Made by a program: the position numbers and the translations under genes. Shown here piece by piece: positions 46,193-54,629 of a stretch of DNA of 64,000 nucleotides. Under the pieces are notes generated by a model. That model was not told the origin of the DNA. It was given only the letters and a program-made list of their open reading frames with translations, and did no database searches. The first letter of the stretch is position 1. Each line of letters opens with the position of its first letter. Source of the DNA: Candidatus Andeanibacterium colombiense (GTDB taxonomy: Bacteria; Pseudomonadota; Alphaproteobacteria; Sphingomonadales; Sphingomonadaceae); NCBI GenBank assembly GCA_029202985.1, contig CP119316.1:3211001-3275000 (forward strand), written 5' to 3'.

Positions 46193-47652
46193 GCGAGACC
46201 GAACGCCAGATCGACGCCGTTTCCGCCGCGACACCCGAAGGCGAAGTTCCCGATCTCGGCGGCAAGCCCGCTACGGTGCTCGCCATGTCGCGCGCGGTGC
46301 CGATCACGGTCGGTGCGTGCTTTTTCATGGAGGGGCTCGACAGCACGATCATCGCGACCTCGCTTCCGCGGATCGCACATGCGATGAATGTCAGTGCGAG
46401 CGAAATCGGGATTTCGCTGACCGCCTATCTCGTCAGCGTGTCGATCTGGATGTCGGCGTCGGGCTGGCTCGCCGACCGGTTCGAGGCGAAGCGCATCTTC
46501 ATCGCGTCGATCGCGGTGTTCGTGCTCGGCTCGCTGCTTTGCGGCCTCAGCGGCAGCCTGCCGCAACTGGTCGCGGGGCGCTTCCTGCAAGGGGTGGGCG
46601 GGGCATTGATGACCCCGGTCGGCCGGCTGATCCTTGCCCGCAGCTTCCCGCGCGAGGAACTGGTGCGCGCGATGAGCTACATGATCATCCCCGGCCTGCT
46701 CGGGCCGATGCTTGGGCCGATCGTCGGCGGATGGATCACCACCACACTCGACTGGCGCTGGATATTCTTCATCAACCTGCCGCTCGGCGTGATCGGGGTC
46801 GGGCTGGCGCTGCGGTTGCTCCCTCAGGTCGAGGCGACCGGGACCGCGCGATTCGATTTTCTCGGCTTCGGGCTGGTGGCGGTCGCGCTGGTCGCGCTCC
46901 AGGTTGCGCTGGAGATCGTCGCGGCCGAGAGTGCGGTCAGCGACAAGGCGCTGATCGCGCTGGCTACGGGCATCGCCGCATCGGCTGCCTATTGGTTCCA
47001 TGCGCGCAGCGGCGAGCCGATCCTCGATCTCAAACTGTTCCGCTACCGCGCGTTCAGGGTGGCGGTGCTGGGCGGGTCGTTCTCGCGGCTGGTGCTGGGA
47101 GCGTCGATGTTCCTGTTTCCGTTGTTTTTCCAGCTCGGCCTCGGCGGGTCGGCGGTGGTCGCCGGCTATCTGATGGCGGTGCTCGCCTTCGGCCAGATCG
47201 CACTCCGGCTCGGGCTCGATCCGTTGCTCAAGCGGCTCGGGATCAGGTCGTTGCTGATTTTCAACAGCGGCACGATGGGCGTGCTGCTCGCCGCGTTGCT
47301 GCTGTTCCATGCAGGCGACAGCTTCTGGATCCTCGGCGGGTTCATGTTCGTGTTCGGGCTGGTCCATTCGATCCAGCTGTCGACGCTCGCGGGGCTCAAC
47401 TTCTCCGGCCTGCCTGCCGATGCACTGGGTCGCGCGACCTCGGTCGCGGCGGTGGTCCAGCGCCTCGCGATGGCCCTTGGGATCAGCCTGACCGCGATAT
47501 TGCTGGGCTATTCCGCGGTCGGCGGACAGACCGTGCGCGCATCCTTCACCATGCCCACGCTGGTGCTGGCCGGGATCATGCTGCTGTCGATCGTCAGCTT
47601 CCTCGCGCTGAGGCAGGGCGACGGCGACGACCTGCTCAAGCAGGCGAAATAG
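46189..47652 (+). CDS. DHA2-family MFS transporter
   Basis: A 487-residue transporter with the DHA2-type helix 1 motif MEGLDSTIIATSLPRIAHAM, WLADRFEAKRIFIASIAVF, and GLLGPMLGPIVGGWITTTLDW. No HlyD or OMF partner is adjacent, so it probably works alone in the inner membrane, exporting or importing a pathway compound. The GTG start at 46189 overlaps the Rieske gene stop. It converges with the SUMF1-like gene 23 nt away. Confidence 0.9.
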   Translation: MSETERQIDAVSAATPEGEVPDLGGKPATVLAMSRAVPITVGACFFMEGLDSTIIATSLPRIAHAMNVSASEIGISLTAYLVSVSIWMSASGWLADRFEAKRIFIASIAVFVLGSLLCGLSGSLPQLVAGRFLQGVGGALMTPVGRLILARSFPREELVRAMSYMIIPGLLGPMLGPIVGGWITTTLDWRWIFFINLPLGVIGVGLALRLLPQVEATGTARFDFLGFGLVAVALVALQVALEIVAAESAVSDKALIALATGIAASAAYWFHARSGEPILDLKLFRYRAFRVAVLGGSFSRLVLGASMFLFPLFFQLGLGGSAVVAGYLMAVLAFGQIALRLGLDPLLKRLGIRSLLIFNSGTMGVLLAALLLFHAGDSFWILGGFMFVFGLVHSIQLSTLAGLNFSGLPADALGRATSVAAVVQRLAMALGISLTAILLGYSAVGGQTVRASFTMPTLVLAGIMLLSIVSFLALRQGDGDDLLKQAK

Positions 47653-47675
47653 CCACCTGAAGTGCGCTTTAGGTT

Positions 47676-48455
47676 CTATTCGGCCGTCAGATCCTGTGCC
47701 ACCCGGAAGCCCAGGCTGCCTGACCGGAAGTGATCGCCGGCCGCGGCTCGCGCGGTCGGTTTCTGACCGCGCCTGGAGCTCGAATAGTCGCCGCCGCGGA
47801 CCATGTGGATCCCGCAGCCCGGTTCGACATGCGGGCTGCCGTCGGTCGGGGCGCCGGTGTAGTCGGCGAACAGGCAATCGGCGGTCCGTTCCCAGACATT
47901 GCCCGACATGTCGTAGAAACCCCAGGGATTGGCAGGGAAGCTTTTGACCGGAGAGGTGTAGGTGAAATGGTCGCGTCCGCCATTGGTGCGGGTGTTCGCC
48001 ATGCCCGGATCGGGTTCGTTGCCCCAGTAGAAGTCGGTCGTGGTCCCGGCGCGCGCGGCATATTCCCACTCGGCTTCGCTGGGCAGGCGGTAGCCGCCGC
48101 CGGCGGTCCGGTTCAGCCAGTCGATATAGGCAAGCGCATCGCCCCGATCGATATTGATCACCGGGTTCGCGCCGCGGCCGAGCCCGTCGTCCTGCGGCAG
48201 CGGGCGGCCGGTCGCCTTCGCGAATTCATCGTATTCGGCGAAGGTCACCGGGGTTTCGGCCAGGCGGAAGCCCTTGATCGTCACCCGGTGCTGCGGCGTA
48301 CCCTGCTGCGCATCGGCGCCTTCGGGCGCGCCCATCAGAAAGCTGCCGGGCTTGAGCTCGATCATCTTCGGCATATCGCGGGGTGCCGACGAACAGGCTG
48401 CCAGCCCGGCCAGCGCGGTGCCAAGAAGAATGGGGGCTAAGGCGCAGCGGTTCAC
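47676..48455 (-). CDS. SUMF1/FGE-domain lipoprotein without catalytic cysteines
   Basis: A 259-residue lipoprotein (lipobox LAAC) with a formylglycine-generating-enzyme-type fold: FLMGAPEGADAQQGTPQHRV, YRLPSEAEWEYAARAGTT, FYDMSGNVWERTADC, ending in GSLGFRVAQD. The FGE active site normally holds two cysteines after an RGGS block; here the block reads RGGDYSSSRRGQKP, with no cysteine, so formylglycine synthesis is unlikely. It probably has a structural or ligand-binding role in the periplasm. The GTG start overlaps the cytochrome stop (GTGA), so it is the third gene of the MFS-cytochrome-SUMF1 operon. Confidence 0.85.
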   Translation of the reverse strand: MNRCALAPILLGTALAGLAACSSAPRDMPKMIELKPGSFLMGAPEGADAQQGTPQHRVTIKGFRLAETPVTFAEYDEFAKATGRPLPQDDGLGRGANPVINIDRGDALAYIDWLNRTAGGGYRLPSEAEWEYAARAGTTTDFYWGNEPDPGMANTRTNGGRDHFTYTSPVKSFPANPWGFYDMSGNVWERTADCLFADYTGAPTDGSPHVEPGCGIHMVRGGDYSSSRRGQKPTARAAAGDHFRSGSLGFRVAQDLTAE

Positions 48456-49093
48456 TTCTGCTTCTCCAGCCATTGGTACTGCGCGAAATAGGCGGCCATG
48501 CCCTGCTCGTCGGCGGGTGTGAGGTTGCCCGCGACCTCGCGCATGGTCGGGTCCTTGCGGATGCCCTTGCGATATTCCTCCAGCGCATTCCTGAGATAGG
48601 CCGGATCCTGCCCGGTGAGCACCGGCATGCCCTCCATCTCGCCGATACCCGATTCGCCGTGGCACATTGTGCAATGGGCTCGGGCGTAGCGGTAATATGG
48701 ATCGGCCTCGTTGGACTTCGGAGGCTTGTCGAGCATCTCGCCCGCGAGATAGACGGCTACATCGCGCAGGTCCTGGTCGGACAGATCCTTGACCATCGGC
48801 CCCATGAGCGGACTTTGACGCTCACCGCTGCGGAAGGCGGCCACGGCGGCGAACAGGTAGCTCACGCGTTGGCGGTGAAGCCTGGGGGCGACCGGGTCGG
48901 TCGCCGGGGCGCCCGCCGCATGGCAAGAGAGGCAGACCGCGGCGATCTTCGCGCCCCTGGCCGCATCGCCGGGCGGGGAGAGCCATGACAATTTGACCGG
49001 CTGCGGAGCATCGGCCGCCAGCCCGGCGGCGGCGAGCGCGAGCGCGCCGGCCGATCCGAGCGTCACGACCGCGAGGCGATGGAGCGGTTTCAT
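48452..49093 (-). CDS. Dihaem cytochrome c (c4-like)
   Basis: A 213-residue exported cytochrome with a signal peptide (ALALAAAGLAADA) and two CxxCH haem sites, CLSCH near residue 54 and CTMCH near residue 143, the c4 arrangement of two class I domains. Axial Met residues are likely in SPLMGPM and in the C-terminal domain. It could carry electrons from periplasmic dehydrogenases, for example the PQQ enzyme at 51643, to a terminal oxidase. ATG 49093 overlaps the MFS stop (ATGA). Confidence 0.9.
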   Translation of the reverse strand: MKPLHRLAVVTLGSAGALALAAAGLAADAPQPVKLSWLSPPGDAARGAKIAAVCLSCHAAGAPATDPVAPRLHRQRVSYLFAAVAAFRSGERQSPLMGPMVKDLSDQDLRDVAVYLAGEMLDKPPKSNEADPYYRYARAHCTMCHGESGIGEMEGMPVLTGQDPAYLRNALEEYRKGIRKDPTMREVAGNLTPADEQGMAAYFAQYQWLEKQK

Positions 49094-50391
49094 CGGTGGG
49101 CTTCTTCCTTTCCGCCTTCCATCGAAAGCGAGAGCACGAACAGCAGGATCGCCCCGAGCGCGATGACGGCGGGGGCGGTAAGCAGGGAATAGCGGATGGC
49201 TTGCGCGCCCAATGCAGCGAAGGGGCCATCGTTGAGCATGCCGACCGCGAGCGGACCGACGCTTTGCCCGACGAGATTGAAGATCAGCAGATAGAGCGCC
49301 GCCCCGGTCGCGCGGACACGCGGTTCGAGCAGGGTGATCAGCAGCGCGAACAGCGCGGGGGTGATGCCCTGCATTCCGATCGTCTCGAGCGCGAGCCCGA
49401 CATGCCACCACAGCGGATTGTCGGCCAGCAGCAACAGCATCTGCGCCGGGATCATGCCGAACGCGAACAGCATCGGCGCCCAGGCCATCCAGCGCCGGTC
49501 GAGCTGCATCAGCAGGGTCACCGCCACGCCGCCCGCCAGGGTCGCGGCCACCCCGAGCAGGCCCTTATAGGTTCCGAGCAGCGCCCCGGTCGCTTGTGCG
49601 TCGAGCCCGTGGACCCGCAGCATGAAGGCCGGCAGCCAGGCGAGCACCGCGGAGTAATTGATGCTGATCATCACGCCGCCTGCACACAGCAGCAGAAAAC
49701 TCTTCGATTTGAGGATGCTGACGGCTGATTTGACAAAGCCGTCTTCAGTCTGGCCGACCTTGCCCGGAACCGCGCGTCGGGGCTCCCGCACCACCAGCAA
49801 GGTCAGCGCCGCGACCACCAGCCCAATGGCGCCCATCAGCGGATAGGTCGGGCGCCAGCCATGATGCTCGGCGATCCAGCCGATCAGCGGATAGAACAGC
49901 ATGATCGCAAGTGGTCCCCCGGCCGAGAATACCGCCATCGCCAGCACCCGCCAGCGCCCGCGGAACATATCGCCGATCAGCGCAGAGGTCGGCGCCATAT
50001 TGCTTGCCTCGCCCACTCCCAGCGCCATGCGCGCCATCAGCAAATGGATCAGGGTCTGCGCCGCGCCGGTCAGCATCGTGACCACGCTCCAGAAAGCGAG
50101 TCCGGCGGCGATGATGGTGCGGCGGCCGGTGCGGTCGGCCAGCCAGGCGATCGGCACTCCGGCCAGCGAATAGACGATCACGAAGGCCGGCCCCATCAAG
50201 AAGCCGAGCGCGGTGTCGGAAATCGGAACGTCGCGCTGGATCTGCGGCAGCAGCAGGCCGAACATGTTGCGATCGACCGTGTTGAGCCCGACGATACCCG
50301 AGAGAATCACCAGCGACAGCATCGCCCGGGCGCCCGGGCGCGCGGTGTTTCCTGCCTCGTTCGGCGCCATTGCCGGCGCTGCGTCCGCCAT
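49090..50391 (-). CDS. Spinster-type MFS transporter
   Basis: A 433-residue, 12-helix transporter of the Spns-like MFS group seen in sphingomonad catabolic clusters. Typical segments are VGLNTVDRNMFGLLLPQIQRDV, IAWLADRTGRRTIIAAGLAFW and MALGVGEASNMAPTSALIGD. It probably takes up an aromatic acid or related substrate. First gene of the minus-strand MFS-cytochrome-SUMF1 operon, divergent from Rieske oxygenase 2 across a 120-nt AT-rich region that contains a shared motif. Confidence 0.9.
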   Translation of the reverse strand: MADAAPAMAPNEAGNTARPGARAMLSLVILSGIVGLNTVDRNMFGLLLPQIQRDVPISDTALGFLMGPAFVIVYSLAGVPIAWLADRTGRRTIIAAGLAFWSVVTMLTGAAQTLIHLLMARMALGVGEASNMAPTSALIGDMFRGRWRVLAMAVFSAGGPLAIMLFYPLIGWIAEHHGWRPTYPLMGAIGLVVAALTLLVVREPRRAVPGKVGQTEDGFVKSAVSILKSKSFLLLCAGGVMISINYSAVLAWLPAFMLRVHGLDAQATGALLGTYKGLLGVAATLAGGVAVTLLMQLDRRWMAWAPMLFAFGMIPAQMLLLLADNPLWWHVGLALETIGMQGITPALFALLITLLEPRVRATGAALYLLIFNLVGQSVGPLAVGMLNDGPFAALGAQAIRYSLLTAPAVIALGAILLFVLSLSMEGGKEEAHR

Positions 50392-50427
50392 GTGTTTTCT
50401 CTCCCGGAGGGCGGTGTTTGTGGTAGC

Positions 50428-50441
50428 AAATAGTGTTAGTC
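50428..50441. promoter_or_regulatory. AAATAGTGTTAGTC motif in the divergent MFS/Rieske 2 promoter
   Basis: It contains the 11-mer AAATAGTGTTA shared with the region upstream of Rieske oxygenase 1 (45097) and the half-site GTTAGTC. The position suits control of both divergent operons. Confidence 0.4.
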
Positions 50442-50525
50442 AATCCTGTGTTTGATCTGCTATCGGCTTTGCCTGCCGCGGCGTGGTATCGCCCGGGCGA
50501 TAATGGATAAGATGTGAGAGAGACC

Positions 50526-51614
50526 GTGGGCCTGTATCTGAAGAATTGCTGGTACGTCGCCGCCTTCACCGATGAAGTCTCGCGCACGCCGCTCGCGCGC
50601 AAGCTGCTCGACATTCCGATGGTGTTCTACCGCAAGGAAGATGGTAGCCCGGTCGCGCTGGTCGACCGCTGCCCGCACCGGTTCGCGCCGCTTTCGATCG
50701 GCCGGCTGGTGGGGGACGAGATCGAATGCGGCTATCACGGGCTGCGCTTCGACTGTTCGGGCAAATGCGTCAGCAATCCCCATAACGAAGGCAAGGCGCT
50801 CGGCGCGGCCGATGTCGGCAGCTTCGCCCTGTTCGAACGCTATGGCTTCGTGTGGATCTGGCCGGGCGAGGCCGCGTTGGCCGACAGTTCGCTGATCCCG
50901 CATTTCCCCTATCTTGAGGACGACAGCCTGTGGCGCGTCCAGCGCGGACATCTCGAGGTGAAGGGCAATTACCAGCTGGTCAGCGACAATCTGCTCGACC
51001 TGACCCATGCGCCCTATCTCCACCCGGGCTTCAAGATGCCGGGCGTGACGCCCGAGCAGCAGCTCGCGGCGACGACCACCTCGGTCGAGAAGACCGAGCG
51101 GAGTGTGCATTACTATCGTCACCGCCACGGGTTGCCGCCGAACCAGGCGACGATCGACCTGTTCGGCTTCCCGGCCGAGCCGGCGATCTCGCGCACCCAC
51201 ATGCACTGGTATCCGCCCGCGACGATCGATTTCGACAACGGCACCTATTTCGACGGGCAGACCGAGATGGATGGCTTCTGCTTCCCGCAGGCCCATTGCA
51301 TGACGCCCGAGACCGAGATCACCAGCCACTATTTTTTCGCGGCCGCGCGCAATTTGAAGCTCGACGATCCGCAGATCGACGAGGCGATCGCCACCATCCT
51401 CAACACCGCCTTCCGCACGCAGGACGAGCCGATGATCGAGGCGGTGCAGCAACGCATGGGCAACACCGGCGACATCGAGGCGCTGGGCCCGGTAATGCTG
51501 AAAACCGATGCGGCGCCGGTGATGGCACGGCGGTTGCTCAAGCAGATGATTGCCGATGAACAGGCGGCCGGACTGTCGGCGGAAACCGGGCAGGCGACCA
51601 TCGCCGCCGAGTAG
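50526..51614 (+). CDS. Rieske non-haem iron oxygenase, alpha subunit 2
   Basis: A 362-residue VanA/DdmC-type oxygenase, paralogous to the enzyme at 45137. Rieske ligands are CPHR and CGYHGL; the second motif has Gly where copy 1 has Pro. The mononuclear iron motif DNLLDLTHAPYLHPGF is conserved. GTG 50526 gives the same N-terminal distance to YLKNCWY as in copy 1; GTG 50514 is an alternative. The PQQ dehydrogenase follows after 28 nt. Two related oxygenases in one island suggest two successive demethylation or hydroxylation steps, which is inferred. Confidence 0.93.
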   Translation: MGLYLKNCWYVAAFTDEVSRTPLARKLLDIPMVFYRKEDGSPVALVDRCPHRFAPLSIGRLVGDEIECGYHGLRFDCSGKCVSNPHNEGKALGAADVGSFALFERYGFVWIWPGEAALADSSLIPHFPYLEDDSLWRVQRGHLEVKGNYQLVSDNLLDLTHAPYLHPGFKMPGVTPEQQLAATTTSVEKTERSVHYYRHRHGLPPNQATIDLFGFPAEPAISRTHMHWYPPATIDFDNGTYFDGQTEMDGFCFPQAHCMTPETEITSHYFFAAARNLKLDDPQIDEAIATILNTAFRTQDEPMIEAVQQRMGNTGDIEALGPVMLKTDAAPVMARRLLKQMIADEQAAGLSAETGQATIAAE

Positions 51615-51642
51615 AACACCGTGAACAAAGGGCGGGTTTTGG

Positions 51643-53787
51643 ATGAGAACGGGTAGGGTTCTGGCGGCGCTCGCGCTCGGCTGCGGGCTGGTGCTTTCGG
51701 GCTGCGGCGGGCACGGCGAGGACAAGGCTTCGGACAAGCTGCTCGGTGCTCCCGGTACTGCCGGCGAATGGTCGCGCCCGGGGCGCGATATGGGCGATAG
51801 CTATTATTCGCCGCTCGAGGGCATCGACGCGGACAACGCCGGCAAGCTCGGCCTCGCGTTCGAATTCACCGATTTCAAAATCCGCGGCGGCATGCATTAC
51901 GCGCTGCAATCGACCCCGGTGGTGCAGGACGGCACGCTCTATTTCTCGGGCCCGTGGGGCGAGGCCTATGCGGTCGATGCGAAGACCGGCGCGACGCGCT
52001 GGAGCTTCGACACCAAGGCCGATGGTTCCTATGGCCGCAACGCCTGCTGCAGCGTCTCGAACCGCGGGATCGCGCTGGCGGACGGCAAGGTCTTCGTCGG
52101 CTCGCTCGACGGCTATCTGTTCGCGATCGACGCGAAGACCGGCAAACAGGTCTGGAAGTCCGACACTTTCGTCGACCGCCACTGGAACTATGCCTCGAAT
52201 GGCTATCCGCAGATCGCCGGCAATGTCGTGATCATCGGCAATGGCGGCGGCGACATGGGCTCGCGCGGCTATGTCTCGGCCTTCGATCTGAAGACCGGCA
52301 AGCTGGCCTGGCGCTTCTGGGTGGTCCCGGGCGACCCAGCCAAAGGACCCGACGAAAACCCCGACGTCACCGCCGCGCGCAAGACGTGGCCGGCCGATGC
52401 GCGCTGGGACATGGGCCTTGGCGGCAATGCCTGGGCTGGGCTCGCCTACGATCCCGAAACCGACACCGCCTTCATCGGCACCGGCAACGGCGGCCCGCAT
52501 CCGTCATGGCTGCGCAGCAAGAGCGGCAAAATTGGCGACGAACTCTACCTATCCTCGATCGTTGCGGTGAATGCCAAGACCGGACAGGTTAAGTGGCATT
52601 ATCAAGAGGTTCCGGGTGACAATTGGGACTATGCCGCAACCGCGCCGCTGGTGCTGGCCAATCTCGAGATCGACGGCAAGCCGCGCAAGGTGATCATGCA
52701 GGCGCCGAAGAACGGCGTGTTCTACGTGCTCGACCGTGACACCGGCAAGCTGCTGCGCGCCAATCCCTACACCCGGGTCAACTGGATGACCGGGATCGAC
52801 ATGGCGACCGGGCGGCCGAAGCTGAACCCCGAGGCCGACTACCGCAACGGACCCAAGCTGGTCTGGCCGAGCGGCGCGGGCGGGCACGGCTGGGCGCCGA
52901 TGGCGTTCAGCCCGCGCACCGGGCTGGTCTATATCCCGACCTATGATGCGGGGATGAAGCTGTCGCAGATCACTCCGGCCAAGTTCGTCCCGGGGCACAT
53001 CAACCAATATGCAGAAGGCAGTTTCCCGCCTTTCGCGAAGGAGGATCTCGCCGGGCGGCCGCAAAGCAAGTTCGAAGGCCGGCTGACCGCGTGGGATCCG
53101 GTCTCGAACAAGGCGCGCTGGAGCGTCACCCTGCCGACCTTCCTCGGTGGCGGAACGATGGTCGCGGGCGATCTGGTGTTCCAGGGCAGCGCGACCGGCT
53201 ATCTCGACGCCTATGATGCGGCCACCGGCAAGCAGGTCGCGCATATCTTCATCGGGACGGTGATCACTGCCGCGCCGATGACTTACGAGCTCGACGGCCA
53301 GCAATATATCGCGATCCTGGCCGGTGCCGGCGGGCCGCAGGGCGGAGCCTTCGCTCCGGGCGTGGCCGGGCTCGCCTACGAGAACTACCAGCGGCTGGTG
53401 GTGCTCAAGGTCGGCGGTGGTGCGATCCCGCTTCCACCCAAGCGCAAGCCGGTGGTGCTGCCGCCGATCCCCAAGCCGATCGCAGCGGGCGCGGCGGTGC
53501 TGGCGCGCGGGCAGAGACTGTTCATGGACAATTGCAGCCGCTGCCATGCGGCGGGCGGCTCGGTCGGGGTTTATCCGAATTTGTGGACGCTGCAACAGCC
53601 GGTGATCGACAGCTTCGACCAGATCGTGCACGACGGGGCGCTGTCCTATGCGGGAATGGCGGCGTTCAAGGACAGCCTTAGCCAGGCGGATATCGACGCG
53701 ATCAAGGCATTCATCGTGACCGACACGATCAACCGCCGCAAGGGGATCGTGAAGGGGGCGACCGGGATCCAGCGCCAGACGCACTGA
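51643..53787 (+). CDS. PQQ-dependent quinohaemoprotein alcohol dehydrogenase (lipoprotein)
   Basis: A 714-residue periplasmic enzyme. The signal ends in lipobox LSGC (Cys 20). An eight-bladed PQQ propeller follows with W-motifs such as YAVDAKTGATRWSF and LFAIDAKTGKQVWKS, the vicinal disulfide NACCSV that clamps PQQ, and the catalytic-Asp segment GDNWDYAATAP. A C-terminal cytochrome c domain has CSRCH near residue 630. It oxidises alcohols or aldehydes and passes electrons through its haem to soluble cytochrome. A lipid anchor is unusual for this class, whose members are usually soluble. A REP-like hairpin follows. Confidence 0.93.
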   Translation: MRTGRVLAALALGCGLVLSGCGGHGEDKASDKLLGAPGTAGEWSRPGRDMGDSYYSPLEGIDADNAGKLGLAFEFTDFKIRGGMHYALQSTPVVQDGTLYFSGPWGEAYAVDAKTGATRWSFDTKADGSYGRNACCSVSNRGIALADGKVFVGSLDGYLFAIDAKTGKQVWKSDTFVDRHWNYASNGYPQIAGNVVIIGNGGGDMGSRGYVSAFDLKTGKLAWRFWVVPGDPAKGPDENPDVTAARKTWPADARWDMGLGGNAWAGLAYDPETDTAFIGTGNGGPHPSWLRSKSGKIGDELYLSSIVAVNAKTGQVKWHYQEVPGDNWDYAATAPLVLANLEIDGKPRKVIMQAPKNGVFYVLDRDTGKLLRANPYTRVNWMTGIDMATGRPKLNPEADYRNGPKLVWPSGAGGHGWAPMAFSPRTGLVYIPTYDAGMKLSQITPAKFVPGHINQYAEGSFPPFAKEDLAGRPQSKFEGRLTAWDPVSNKARWSVTLPTFLGGGTMVAGDLVFQGSATGYLDAYDAATGKQVAHIFIGTVITAAPMTYELDGQQYIAILAGAGGPQGGAFAPGVAGLAYENYQRLVVLKVGGGAIPLPPKRKPVVLPPIPKPIAAGAAVLARGQRLFMDNCSRCHAAGGSVGVYPNLWTLQQPVIDSFDQIVHDGALSYAGMAAFKDSLSQADIDAIKAFIVTDTINRRKGIVKGATGIQRQTH

Positions 53788-53801
53788 TCCCGGTTACGAA
53801 T

Positions 53802-53841
53802 TCGTCATTGCTTCGCGATCTTCGGTCGCTCGCAATGACGA
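53802..53841. terminator. Hairpin with TCGTCATTGC arms between convergent genes
   Basis: TCGTCATTGC (53802-53811) and GCAATGACGA (53832-53841) are perfect 10-bp arms. A GCAATGACGA copy also occurs at 61940-61949, so this is part of a dispersed repeat type that here can end transcription from both sides. Confidence 0.55.
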
Positions 53842-53845
53842 GAAT

Positions 53846-54610
53846 TTAAACCCGCGCCCAGCCGCCGTCGCAGACGATCGTCTGGCCGGTGATCATCGCC
53901 GAGGCCTCGCTGGCCAGGAACGCGATGATGCCGGTCACGTCGTCCGGCGTCGCATAGCGCTTCACCGACTGGTTCTGCGCCATCATCGTCATGAAGTCCT
54001 CGAAGCCCGAGGCGTCGCCGCCGGCGAAGTCGCGCGCGTAGGCGAGGCGGAGTTGGTCGGTGACCACCGGGCCGGGAGCGACCGCGTTTACGGTCACGCC
54101 GTCGGGCCCGAATTCACTCGCCAGCGCCCGGGCGAGGCCGATCGCGCCGGATTTCGACGCGATATATTGCGCCATTCCGGGCGGGGCGAGGAAGGTCGAA
54201 TTCGACGCGATGTTGACGATCCGGCCCCAGCCGTTTGTGCGCATCTGTGGCGCGAAGGCCTTGCAGGCGAGGAACATGCCGTCGAGGTTCAGCGCCATCG
54301 TCTGGCGCCAGAAGTCATACGTCAGCTCGTCGAAGCTGCGGTTGTCATAGCGCCCGGCGTTGTTGACCAACACGTCGGCATGGCCGAGCTTGGCGGTCAC
54401 CGTCGCGCCAAGCGCTTGAACCGCCGCAGGATCGGTCATGTCGCAGGCAAAGAACTCGGCCGTGCCGCCCGCATCGCGGATCGCCGCGACCGTCTCGCCG
54501 CCATCCTTCACGTCGATGACCGCGACGGCGAAGCCATCTGCGCCGAGCTTTTTCGCGATCGCCGCGCCCAGGCCGCCGGCCGATCCGGTAATCGCCGCTA
54601 CTCTCGCCAC
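53846..54610 (-). CDS. Short-chain dehydrogenase/reductase
   Basis: A 254-residue classical SDR with TGSAGGLG (residues 8-15), VIDVKDGG after strand 2 (an Asp that favours NAD), NNAG, NIASNS and YIASKSG. It resembles the FabG-like 2,3-dihydrodiol and 3-hydroxyacid dehydrogenases. GTG start at 54610 with GGGAGAGA upstream. It lies downstream of the ALDH at 54630, with 19 nt between, so both are one operon. Confidence 0.92.
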   Translation of the reverse strand: MARVAAITGSAGGLGAAIAKKLGADGFAVAVIDVKDGGETVAAIRDAGGTAEFFACDMTDPAAVQALGATVTAKLGHADVLVNNAGRYDNRSFDELTYDFWRQTMALNLDGMFLACKAFAPQMRTNGWGRIVNIASNSTFLAPPGMAQYIASKSGAIGLARALASEFGPDGVTVNAVAPGPVVTDQLRLAYARDFAGGDASGFEDFMTMMAQNQSVKRYATPDDVTGIIAFLASEASAMITGQTIVCDGGWARV

Positions 54611-54629
54611 TATCGTCTCTCCCTGGTTC

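Noticed and set aside
45934..48069. Minus-strand 711-codon frame opposite the DHA2 transporter
   Set aside because: Overlaps a well-supported transporter and has no domain or start context.
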